Shown here in pieces: positions 6,629-13,338 of a stretch of DNA of 17,551 nucleotides. The DNA comes from JAJQCI01 sp964388305 (GTDB taxonomy: Bacteria > Bacillota > Clostridia > Lachnospirales > CAG-274), in NCBI GenBank assembly GCA_964388305.1, contig CAYMAA010000025.1:1-17551 (forward strand), in the 5' to 3' direction. The notes below the pieces were generated by a model, which saw only the letters and a program-made list of their open reading frames with translations, was not told where the DNA came from and made no database searches. A program made the position numbers and the translations under genes. Numbering within the stretch: position 1 is the stretch's first letter; every line of letters starts with the position of its first letter.

Positions 6629-7333
6629 TTATTCATCCTCCTGTTTTATGGGGAAAAGCGCTGCGGCAGCAACGGAAATTACTACAGTAAGTATTATAAT
6701 TTTTGTGCTTGAAGATATGCCTTGGAACAGGGACAATGTATTAAAAGCGTAGCTTGCCGCAAAAGAAACAGCCACTGCCGCAGCTATAATTCCGCTGTTT
6801 TTGGCAGGTGGTATAAAAACGGCTATAAACATACCGTAAAGGCTTACGCTGAAAGCGCTTACCATAAGAGGCGGAAGTATGCCGCCCAAAGCAGCGCCTA
6901 TCATTGTGCCGACAGTCCAGCCGGGATTGGCAACGGCTATAGCACCCATTGAAAAGTACGGATCAAGCTCGCCCTGTTCCGCCACTGATATGCCGAAAAT
7001 TTCATCTGTTACGCCAAAGCCTGTAATAAGCCTTTTTAAAAGAGATGTTTTCGGACTGAGCTTTTGGCTTAAAACAGCGGACATGAGAAGATACCTTGCG
7101 TTTATTATAAGCTGCATAACAGCCGCCTCTATAAGCGAGCCTGACGCGGCTATTATTTTAAGCCCCGCAAATTCTCCCGTTGATGAAAGGTTCAGCATAC
7201 TCATAATGCCTGCCTGTATTATACTCATGCCCGATGCGGCGGCGGTTATGCCTATTGTAAAGGAAACCGCAAAGTAGCCTGCCGCAATGGGAAGGGCAGA
7301 CTTCATTCCTTTAAAAAAGTAATATTTATTCAT
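6629..7333 (-). CDS. azlC: AzlC-type branched-chain amino acid export permease
   Basis: A 234-residue inner-membrane protein of the AzlC family (PF03591), the large subunit of the AzlCD exporter. It opens with FFKGMKSALPIAAGYFAVSF, followed by ITAAASGMSIIQAGIMSMLN. The central region contains the conserved GFGVTDEIFGIS segment, and several hydrophobic helices follow through IIILTVVISVAAAALF. Length is normal for the family. The start ATG at 7333 has GGAGA about seven bases upstream, and a promoter with a perfect -10 box lies at 7378-7406. azlD follows directly. No regulator gene (such as an Lrp-type AzlB) is in the window; an inverted repeat upstream of the promoter (7411-7440) is a candidate operator. 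Confidence 0.92.
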   Translation of the reverse strand: MNKYYFFKGMKSALPIAAGYFAVSFTIGITAAASGMSIIQAGIMSMLNLSSTGEFAGLKIIAASGSLIEAAVMQLIINARYLLMSAVLSQKLSPKTSLLKRLITGFGVTDEIFGISVAEQGELDPYFSMGAIAVANPGWTVGTMIGAALGGILPPLMVSAFSVSLYGMFIAVFIPPAKNSGIIAAAVAVSFAASYAFNTLSLFQGISSSTKIIILTVVISVAAAALFPIKQEDE

Positions 7334-7377
7334 AAATACATCTCCAAATAATTGAATGTTTTAAAGAATTGTAAAAC

Positions 7378-7406
7378 ATTATACAATAATTCGGCAAATA
7401 AGTAAA
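7378..7406 (-). promoter_or_regulatory. Promoter for azlCD
   Basis: On the minus strand: TTTACT (7401-7406), a 17-base spacer and a perfect TATAAT (7378-7383). The leader to the azlC ATG would be only about 40 bases, too short for a T-box or riboswitch. Confidence 0.65.
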
Positions 7407-7410
7407 GTAC

Positions 7411-7440
7411 GCTTATTAACAATTTTTTATATTAATAAGC
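7411..7440. repeat. Inverted repeat (9-bp arms) upstream of the azlC promoter
   Basis: GCTTATTAA (7411-7419) and TTAATAAGC (7432-7440) are perfect inverted arms separated by 12 bases. The repeat starts five bases upstream of the azlC -35 box, in the divergent region shared with the tRNA promoter. The place suits a regulator-binding site. No T-run follows on either strand in a way that would make it a terminator. Confidence 0.5.
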
Positions 7441-7483
7441 ATAATCCCCGAATAGCAAAATAACGAAAAATTAAAATTACCTC

Positions 7484-7512
7484 TTTACAAATTGAATTTC
7501 AGGTGATATACT
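7484..7512 (+). promoter_or_regulatory. Promoter for tRNA-Leu
   Basis: TTTACA (7484-7489), a 17-base spacer and TATACT (7507-7512). The expected start is about eight bases before the mature tRNA end at 7528. Confidence 0.75.
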
Positions 7513-7527
7513 AATTATCGGTTATTT

Positions 7528-7611
7528 GCGGATATGGCGGAATTGGCAGACGCGTAAGATTCAGATTCTTATCGGGGTTTCCCGGTGCAGGTTCAAGTCC
7601 TGTTATCCGCA
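7528..7611 (+). tRNA. tRNA-Leu (anticodon CAG)
   Basis: A complete 84-base class II tRNA. The acceptor stem pairs GCGGATA (7528-7534) with TATCCGC (7604-7610), and A7611 is the discriminator base. The D-arm contains AATTGGCAGA. The anticodon stem pairs TAAGA with TCTTA around the loop TTCAGAT, giving anticodon CAG (reads CUG). The long variable arm is CGGGG-TTT-CCCGG, typical of Leu. The T-arm carries GGTTCAAGTCC. CCA is not encoded. It is transcribed away from azlC and ends at its own terminator. Confidence 0.97.
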
Positions 7612-7622
7612 TTTTTAAGTTG

Positions 7623-7650
7623 AAAGTCCAGTTTTTGGGCTTTTTTTGTT
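7623..7650 (+). terminator. Intrinsic terminator after tRNA-Leu
   Basis: AAAGTCCA (7623-7630) pairs with TGGGCTTT (7636-7643, one G-U pair) around a short T-rich loop, followed by more T residues to 7650. It isolates the tRNA from the pectin operon. Confidence 0.8.
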
Positions 7651-7687
7651 TGTAACAGGATGTTTCCTTTTATAAAATTATATTTTA

Positions 7688-7716
7688 TTGATTTTATTTG
7701 GCTTTTATGTTATTAT
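7688..7716 (+). promoter_or_regulatory. Candidate promoter for the pectin operon
   Basis: TTGATT (7688-7693), a 17-base spacer and TATTAT (7711-7716). The predicted start near 7723 gives a leader of about 110 bases that is much richer in G and C than its surroundings and holds the direct repeat at 7744-7765. Confidence 0.5.
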
Positions 7717-7743
7717 ATATTAAGCAGGTATGGGCGCGGTTTT

Positions 7744-7765
7744 GCGGCTGCTTTTTTGGCGGCTG
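7744..7765 (+). repeat. Direct repeat GCGGCTG in the pectin operon leader
   Basis: GCGGCTG occurs at 7744-7750 and again at 7759-7765, fifteen bases apart. TTTGCG (7741-7746) and CGCAAA (7770-7775 region) flank the pair as inverted arms. It lies downstream of the candidate promoter and about 65 bases before the first gene, so it could be a regulator-binding site or a leader RNA structure. No known operator was recognised. Confidence 0.35.
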
Positions 7766-7831
7766 TCGGCGCAAATGCGGTTAAGTTACAATATGTCCGG
7801 TTAATTTTTTGAGAAATTTGGAGGTTTCGGT

Positions 7832-8743
7832 GTGAAAAGGATAGTTGTTGACAGTAACGGGAGCGGAGATTTTTCAACCGTTGCCGAGGCTGTTGAAAAT
7901 GCGGAAAGCGGCTGTGAAATTTTTGTAAAAAACGGCGCATACAGAGAAAAAATTGTTGCGGACAAGCCTAACATATCAATAATCGGGGAGGACAGCGAAA
8001 AAACCATTATTGTATACGGAGATTATGCAATGATGGAACGGGAGGTTGGCTACCCAATAGGCACGTTTAAAACACCTACATTATTTGTTACAGAGTCGGC
8101 AGAGGGGTTTTTGCTTAAAAACATTACCGTTTGGAACGATGCGGGAGAAGGGAATGTTGTTGGGCAGGCGGTTGCTCTTTATATAGACTGCGACAAGGGC
8201 AGGGTTGAAAATTGCAGGCTTATTGCAAGGCAGGACACTCTTTTGGCAGGCCCCATACCCGAGGACATAACACGCAAGCCAATGCCCGTACACAGGCAGT
8301 ATTTTAAAAACTGCTATATTGAGGGTAATGTGGATTTTATTTTCGGCGGAGCAGTGGCTGTTTTTGAAAACTGCGATATTTTTATTGTAGGTCGGTCGGG
8401 CTTTCCGGGAGGGTACGTTACCGCAGGGTGTCACGATGAGAGCTTTGAGTACGGCTATGTTTTTAAAAACTGCCGCATAACAGGCTCAGGCAACAGAAAA
8501 TACTGCTATTTGGGCAGACCGTGGAGAGGCGGAGCGAAAACCGTGTTTATTAACTGCCTTTGGGACGATATAATTCACCCTGAGGTATTTGCAAAATGGA
8601 ACGACACACCACGGCACACAACCTGTTATTATGCCTTTAGCGGTATGGAGGATTTTGCGAAAACAAAAGCGGACTGGGTACATATTTTGAAAAATACGGA
8701 GGAATACTCCGAAAAAAATATTTTTAAGGACTGGGAAATATAA
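7832..8743 (+). CDS. Pectinesterase (pectin methylesterase, CE8), cytoplasmic
   Basis: A 303-residue right-handed beta-helix enzyme of carbohydrate esterase family 8. It removes methyl groups from galacturonate units of homogalacturonan, releasing methanol. The family motifs are intact: GQAVAL with Gln112 (oxyanion hole), QDTLL with Gln134 and catalytic Asp135, GNVDFIFG with catalytic Asp168, and LGRPWR with Arg229. The protein starts directly with the conserved IVVDSNGSGDFSTVAEAV and has no signal peptide, so it should act in the cytoplasm on imported oligosaccharides, unlike most plant and pathogen enzymes. The start is GTG at 7832 with GGAGG seven bases upstream (7820-7824). It is the first gene of a four-gene operon, and its stop overlaps the next start by one base. 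Confidence 0.95.
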   Translation: MKRIVVDSNGSGDFSTVAEAVENAESGCEIFVKNGAYREKIVADKPNISIIGEDSEKTIIVYGDYAMMEREVGYPIGTFKTPTLFVTESAEGFLLKNITVWNDAGEGNVVGQAVALYIDCDKGRVENCRLIARQDTLLAGPIPEDITRKPMPVHRQYFKNCYIEGNVDFIFGGAVAVFENCDIFIVGRSGFPGGYVTAGCHDESFEYGYVFKNCRITGSGNRKYCYLGRPWRGGAKTVFINCLWDDIIHPEVFAKWNDTPRHTTCYYAFSGMEDFAKTKADWVHILKNTEEYSEKNIFKDWEI

Positions 8744-9741
8744 TGAATTTTTCGTGCAGGGATTTTTTGATTGGAAAATTTGAAGAAAAGTACAGAAGCT
8801 TGGGTTTTAAGGGAAAAACACTTGAGGAGCTGAAGCTTTGGCAGGAGGATATGAGGGGCATACTTTGGAAAAAGCTGGGACTTGACCGTTTTGAAAAATG
8901 CCCTTTAAACCCCGTAATTAAAGAGGACATAATTTGGAACGGTTTTAAGCGAAAAAAGGTAGTTATTGAAACCATAGAAAATTTATTTATGCCCTTTTAC
9001 ATTATAAAGCCTTTAAACGGCGGAAACGGCAAACCCGTTATTGCGCTGCACGGTCACGGCAGTAACGGCAAAGAGGGTTTGCTGGGCGGGGGCGGCAGGT
9101 TTAACTACACTTACGCAATGTATTTGGCAAAAAGGGGTTACACCGTGTTTATACCCGACCTTTGCGGCTCGGGGGAAAGGATAGAGGAGGTTTCTCAAAG
9201 GAGAGGCAGCTCCTCCGCCTGTACGGATATTAACAATGCGGCAATAAGCCTTGGCTTTACATTACAGGGAATAATTGTATTTGAGCTTATGCGTCTTGCG
9301 GACTATATGGAGGAAATGAAAATTCCAACAGACGAGCTGAGGGTTATAGGCTTTTCGGGAGGAGGACTTTCCGCATTATGGCTGAGCATATTTGAAAAAA
9401 GAATTAAGGTTTGCTATATCAGCGGATATTTTCACGGTTTTAAAGAAACAATACTTTATAACAATTTATGCGGCTGCAACTTTGTGCCGGACATTTGGGA
9501 AATGGCGGATATGGGTGATTTGGGAGCGCTTGTTTGCCCCGCAAGGCTTATTGTGGAAAACGGGGACGAGGACCCTTTAAACGGCAGAAGCCTTATTGCA
9601 AACGCAAGACCTCAAATGGCTGTTACCGCAAAAGCCTACGATTTATACGGCAGCAGCGAGTTTTATACATTTATAGGCGAGGGTATGCACAAATTTTACG
9701 GACTGGGCTATGAGGCTTTTGAAAGGAGCGTTGGCAAGTGA
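8743..9741 (+). CDS. Alpha/beta-hydrolase esterase of the pectin operon
   Basis: A 332-residue cytoplasmic alpha/beta-hydrolase, similar in layout to the acetyl-xylan-esterase-like and dienelactone-hydrolase-like group. The oxyanion-hole region is ALHGHGSNGKE (about 101-111). The nucleophile elbow is GFSGGG with Ser205. The acid is probably Asp277 in ENGDEDPLN or Glu272, and the catalytic His is His316 in GEGMHKFYG. An N-terminal helical segment of about 80 residues precedes the core. The exact ester is unknown: acetyl or methyl groups on galacturonate are the likely targets, because it lies between a pectin methylesterase and a rhamnogalacturonan lyase. The start overlaps the upstream stop by one base and its end overlaps the next start by four bases (GTGA), so the three are translated together. 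No signal peptide is present. Confidence 0.8.
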   Translation: MNFSCRDFLIGKFEEKYRSLGFKGKTLEELKLWQEDMRGILWKKLGLDRFEKCPLNPVIKEDIIWNGFKRKKVVIETIENLFMPFYIIKPLNGGNGKPVIALHGHGSNGKEGLLGGGGRFNYTYAMYLAKRGYTVFIPDLCGSGERIEEVSQRRGSSSACTDINNAAISLGFTLQGIIVFELMRLADYMEEMKIPTDELRVIGFSGGGLSALWLSIFEKRIKVCYISGYFHGFKETILYNNLCGCNFVPDIWEMADMGDLGALVCPARLIVENGDEDPLNGRSLIANARPQMAVTAKAYDLYGSSEFYTFIGEGMHKFYGLGYEAFERSVGK

Positions 9742-11879
9742 TACCGATTTTTTTTGAAAAATATGCAAATTTTGACAGGGACAGAGAGCCTTGCCGCATA
9801 GCTGTGCCCTTTCCAAAAGGAGAGGTTTTTGACTGCGGCGGTTTTGTAATTAAGGATAAGGGCAAGGCAAGCTACCCCACACAAGCGTCAAAAACATCTA
9901 TTTGGCGTGACGGAAGTATAAAATGGGCGTATGTGGACTTTTTGGCGGACTTGCCCAAAAACAAAAGCAGAGAATATTTTTTGGATATTAACGGGCAAAA
10001 AACCGTTTCCGACCCAATAGAAATTTCATCAAAAAAAGACGGAGTTGTTATAAACAGCGGCGCTGAGCGCTTTGAGCTTAACAACAAGCTTGATTTTTAT
10101 TTAAACGGCAAAAGAGCCGTTGTTGACGGCGGCTGGGAGGTTGTTAAAAACGGCTGTGTTGCCTGCACTCTTAAAGCAAGGGGCAGCCACGGGGGATTTG
10201 TTGATTTTGAAATAACGGTAACAGCATACAAAAGGTGTCCGTGGATACGCATTGATTACAGAATTATAAACAAAGAGGAAGATGAATTTATATTGCTGAA
10301 AAGCCTTAGCTATGATGTTGAAAACAAGGGCGAGGACAGATTTACAATAGGCACCTCCAACTATCTTACAAAGTATACACAAGGTGAGGATATTTCCGTA
10401 AAAATTGACGATGAATGGCTTATTAACGAGGCAAACGAGCATTTTCCAGAGGTGTTTTACGGCACGTTTTTCGGTGATTACAGCGGAAATGACGGAGGAA
10501 GCGCAGTTACCGTTTTTCAGGCATATCAAAACTACCCAAGCGAAATAAGGCTTAACAGCAAAAAGATGCACATAGGCATACTTGCGGCGGAGGACGCTCC
10601 CGTTAAGTTTTACAAAGGTATGGCAAAAACGTCCACAATATTTATACACAAGCACGATGCGCAAACTACCAAGGAACAGGTTAATTTGAGAAGTCTTATG
10701 TTTCAAATGCCCGATGTAGGTGTTGTAAGCAGTGAGGTTTATGAAAGGGCGGGAGTTTTGCCCGATGTATTTTTGCCCGAGGACAGGCAAATCCGGCAGG
10801 TTGAGGTAAATCTTTTAAGAAAGCTGGAAACAAGAGGAAAGGCTTACGGCTTTTTGCACTGGGGCGACAATGTGGATTTGCACTACACTCACCAGGGCAG
10901 GGGCGGCGGCAGACCTGTTTGGGTAAACAATGAGTATGACTTCGGTCATTCAGTATTTGCTTATTATTTAAGAACAGGCGCAAGAAAAGCCTTGGATACT
11001 ATGCTTGTTTCCGTAAAGCACCAAATGGACGTGGATATTATTCATAAAAGCGATAATCCTTTAAGGCAGGACGGTCAGGTAACTCACAGTGCGGATCATG
11101 TAAGCGGAGATGTTGCCATAAGTCACCAATGGGTTGAAGGACTTTTGGACTATTACCATTTTACCGGGGATAGGGAGGCTTATCACACAGCCGTGAGAAT
11201 GGGGAATAATATTATAAAAATTCTGGATCAGCCGAGATATAAGAAAAAAGGCGGAGTTAACGCAAGAGAAACAGGCTGGGCGCTTAGGGCATTTTGCGCA
11301 TTATACAACGAAACCTATGATGACAAATGGCTTAAACACTGCGAGGGGATAGTTGAGCATTTTAAAGCATGGAAGGAAGAGTACGGCAGCTGGCTTGCGC
11401 CCTATACCGACCACGTTGTTATAAGAGTTCCTTTTATGATTTCCATTGCTGTAGGCTCACTTATGCGGTATTATGATGTTACGCAGAGAGAAGATATTAA
11501 AAATATGATAATTGAAGCTGTAGACGATATGATCGAGCATACGTTTATGCCCTCCGGCTATTTTCTTTACAAGGAGCTTGCCTCTCTTAACAGAAATGCT
11601 GGAAACACAACTGTTTTGGAGGCTTTGACTATTGCCTGCAGGCTTACGGGGCGCGCCGAATATTTGGATTACGGCAAGGCAACATTTACAGCCGCCGTAA
11701 GCGACACTTCACTTACAATTTCGCCCTCAAAGCATATTTATGAGGACGCTGTTATACTTTCGGGAAACAGCTCCAAGGGTGTGGGGCAGTCCTTTATACC
11801 TCTTTTAACCTATTATACGGCTTTGGTTAAAACGGGAAAGGCGGATTTTTTAAATAAGGCTTTTGGCTTTTATAATTAA
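9738..11879 (+). CDS. Exo-rhamnogalacturonan lyase family protein (PL26/YetA-like)
   Basis: A 713-residue protein with the layout of PcRGLX/YetA-like enzymes (polysaccharide lyase family 26). An N-terminal RIFT-barrel domain (about 1-110) opens with CRIAVPFPKGEV and includes SIWRDGSIKWAYVDF. A central beta-sandwich follows (about 110-330). A C-terminal alpha/alpha toroid (about 340-710) contains GFLHWGDNVDLHYTHQGRGG and VWVNNEYDFGHSVFAYYLRTG, and later NARETGWALRAFCALY. It would cleave rhamnogalacturonan I oligosaccharides from an end by beta-elimination. There is no signal peptide, so it should act inside the cell. The start is GTG at 9738, overlapping the previous stop as GTGA, with AGGAG ten bases upstream. 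The GH28 gene follows 24 bases after the stop. Family assignment is firm; lyase activity and chain-end preference come from the family and are not proven here. Confidence 0.82.
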   Translation: MIPIFFEKYANFDRDREPCRIAVPFPKGEVFDCGGFVIKDKGKASYPTQASKTSIWRDGSIKWAYVDFLADLPKNKSREYFLDINGQKTVSDPIEISSKKDGVVINSGAERFELNNKLDFYLNGKRAVVDGGWEVVKNGCVACTLKARGSHGGFVDFEITVTAYKRCPWIRIDYRIINKEEDEFILLKSLSYDVENKGEDRFTIGTSNYLTKYTQGEDISVKIDDEWLINEANEHFPEVFYGTFFGDYSGNDGGSAVTVFQAYQNYPSEIRLNSKKMHIGILAAEDAPVKFYKGMAKTSTIFIHKHDAQTTKEQVNLRSLMFQMPDVGVVSSEVYERAGVLPDVFLPEDRQIRQVEVNLLRKLETRGKAYGFLHWGDNVDLHYTHQGRGGGRPVWVNNEYDFGHSVFAYYLRTGARKALDTMLVSVKHQMDVDIIHKSDNPLRQDGQVTHSADHVSGDVAISHQWVEGLLDYYHFTGDREAYHTAVRMGNNIIKILDQPRYKKKGGVNARETGWALRAFCALYNETYDDKWLKHCEGIVEHFKAWKEEYGSWLAPYTDHVVIRVPFMISIAVGSLMRYYDVTQREDIKNMIIEAVDDMIEHTFMPSGYFLYKELASLNRNAGNTTVLEALTIACRLTGRAEYLDYGKATFTAAVSDTSLTISPSKHIYEDAVILSGNSSKGVGQSFIPLLTYYTALVKTGKADFLNKAFGFYN

Positions 11880-11903
11880 ATATTAACTAAAAGGAGGTAA
11901 ATT

Positions 11904-13265
11904 ATGATTTACAACATTTGCGACTTTGGCGCTGTTGCTGACGGCAAAACAAAGTGTACTGAGGCTATTGCAAAGGCTTTTGCCAAATGTAAGGAAAACG
12001 GCGGCGGCGAGGTTTATGTGCCTGCCGGTACATACCTGACGGGGCCTGTATATTTGGAGGATAACTCCGTACTTAATTTGGAGGCGGGGGCAGAGCTTAT
12101 ATTCTCCAACGATATTCGGGACTACAAGGTTGTAACATCACGCTGGGAGGGTGTTAAAAGAGATTGCTACGAAAGCTGTATAAACGCTTACGGCAAAAAG
12201 AACATTACAATTTGCGGAAGAGGTACATTAAACGGCAACGGAAGGTTTTGGTGGGATTTGTTTTTGGCTAAAAAGAACGAGTACCCCAGACCAAAGCTGA
12301 TTGCGCCTTATGAGTGCGAACACGTTTTAATAAAGGACGTATTTTTAACAAATTCTCCAAGCTGGACAATTAACACAATTCTTTGCACAAATGTTACAAT
12401 AGACGGGGTTTCAATTAAAAATCCGTGGGATTCTCCAAACACTGACGGCATCGACCCTGAAAGCTGCCGTTTTATACACGTTTCCAACTGTCACATAGAT
12501 GTTGGCGATGACTGTATTGCCGTAAAGGCAGGCACAGAGGGTACTGCGGACAGAGTGCCTTGCGAAAATATTACAATTACCAACTGCACTATGACCCACG
12601 GTCACGGCGGTGTTGTTCTTGGCAGCGAAATGAGCGGAGATATTAAGTACGTTACAATTTCCAACTGCGTATTTGAGGGAACGGACAGAGGCATAAGGCT
12701 TAAAAGCCGCAGAGGCAGAGGCGGCTGCATTGAGGACGTGCGTGTAAACAACATTGTTATGAACAAGGTGCATTGTCCCTTTATTGCAAACCTTTATTAC
12801 AACTGCGGCCCTATGGGGGAAGAAGAGTTTGTTTGGGATAAAAATCCACGTCCTGTTACAAAGGACACACCTGCCTATAAAAGGCTTTATTTTTCAAACA
12901 TTACCTGTAAGGACGCATCAGCCTCCGCCGGATTTTTCTACGGACTGGCGGAAATGTATGTGGAGGATTGTTCCTTTGACAATGTTTTCATTTCAATGAG
13001 CGCAGACGGCCCGGAGGATTTTCCCGCAATGGCAAAGGACGTTAAAATGTGCAGGCAAAAGGGATTTTTCCTCAGCAACGTAAAAGGCATTGAGTTTAAC
13101 AACGTGGTTATTAAAAACGTGGACGGGCCAAGCTTTGAGCTTGAAAATGCGGAGAACATTGTATTTAATAATTGCCGCATTGAAGAACCCGTAAGGGATT
13201 GTGATGTTATTACGGAAATAAACACAAAGGATATTGTTAAGGATATTAAAGTAGTTAAGGGTTAA
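11904..13265 (+). CDS. GH28 polygalacturonase family glycosidase, cytoplasmic
   Basis: A 453-residue beta-helix enzyme of glycoside hydrolase family 28, which hydrolyses alpha-1,4 links between galacturonates (or related links in rhamnogalacturonan). It opens with YNICDFGAVADGKTKCTEAI, the usual N-terminal pectate-lyase-like coil. Catalytic motifs are complete: NTDGID with Asp181, GDDCIAVK with Asp202 and Asp203, GHGGVVLGSE with His234, and RGIRLKS with Arg265 and Lys267. There is no signal peptide, so an exo-acting enzyme working on imported oligomers is likely. The ATG at 11904 has a strong AAAAGGAGGT site. It is the last gene of the operon and is followed at once by a hairpin terminator. 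Released galacturonate would enter the pathway to which uxaB at the left edge belongs. Confidence 0.93.
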   Translation: MIYNICDFGAVADGKTKCTEAIAKAFAKCKENGGGEVYVPAGTYLTGPVYLEDNSVLNLEAGAELIFSNDIRDYKVVTSRWEGVKRDCYESCINAYGKKNITICGRGTLNGNGRFWWDLFLAKKNEYPRPKLIAPYECEHVLIKDVFLTNSPSWTINTILCTNVTIDGVSIKNPWDSPNTDGIDPESCRFIHVSNCHIDVGDDCIAVKAGTEGTADRVPCENITITNCTMTHGHGGVVLGSEMSGDIKYVTISNCVFEGTDRGIRLKSRRGRGGCIEDVRVNNIVMNKVHCPFIANLYYNCGPMGEEEFVWDKNPRPVTKDTPAYKRLYFSNITCKDASASAGFFYGLAEMYVEDCSFDNVFISMSADGPEDFPAMAKDVKMCRQKGFFLSNVKGIEFNNVVIKNVDGPSFELENAENIVFNNCRIEEPVRDCDVITEINTKDIVKDIKVVKG

Positions 13266-13276
13266 TTTATGCAAGA

Positions 13277-13318
13277 GCTTATGGGCAGAAAGAGCAAATT
13301 ATGCCCATAGGCTTTTTT
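13277..13318 (+). terminator. Intrinsic terminator closing the pectin operon
   Basis: GCTTATGGGCA (13277-13287) pairs with TGCCCATAGGC (13302-13312): eleven pairs with one G-U, followed by a TTTTTT run from 13313. It lies just after the GH28 stop (13265) and 21 bases before the ECF operon start, separating two unrelated transcripts. Confidence 0.92.
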
Positions 13319-13338
13319 ATTGAAAAGCGGTGTAATTT

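Noticed and set aside
7334..7400. T-box or amino-acid riboswitch in front of azlC
   Set aside because: The promoter places the transcript start only about 40 bases from the start codon, too short for such an element.
7528..7611. tRNA-Leu as an attachment site for an integrated element carrying the pectin operon
   Set aside because: No integrase gene and no second copy of the tRNA 3' end was seen in the window, and the operon's base composition looks like its neighbours.
6880..7611. Functional link between the AzlCD exporter and the neighbouring tRNA-Leu gene
   Set aside because: They are divergent with separate promoters; one adjacent pair linked only by the word leucine is not evidence.
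10101..10790. A 229-residue minus-strand open frame inside the lyase gene
   Set aside because: It lies wholly antisense to the PL26-like gene, is Cys- and Tyr-rich without a recognisable domain, and has no ribosome site. It is a codon-bias shadow.
13266..13338. Vitamin riboswitch in front of the ECF operon
   Set aside because: The 73-base gap is mostly taken up by the terminator hairpin of the preceding operon, leaving no room for an aptamer.
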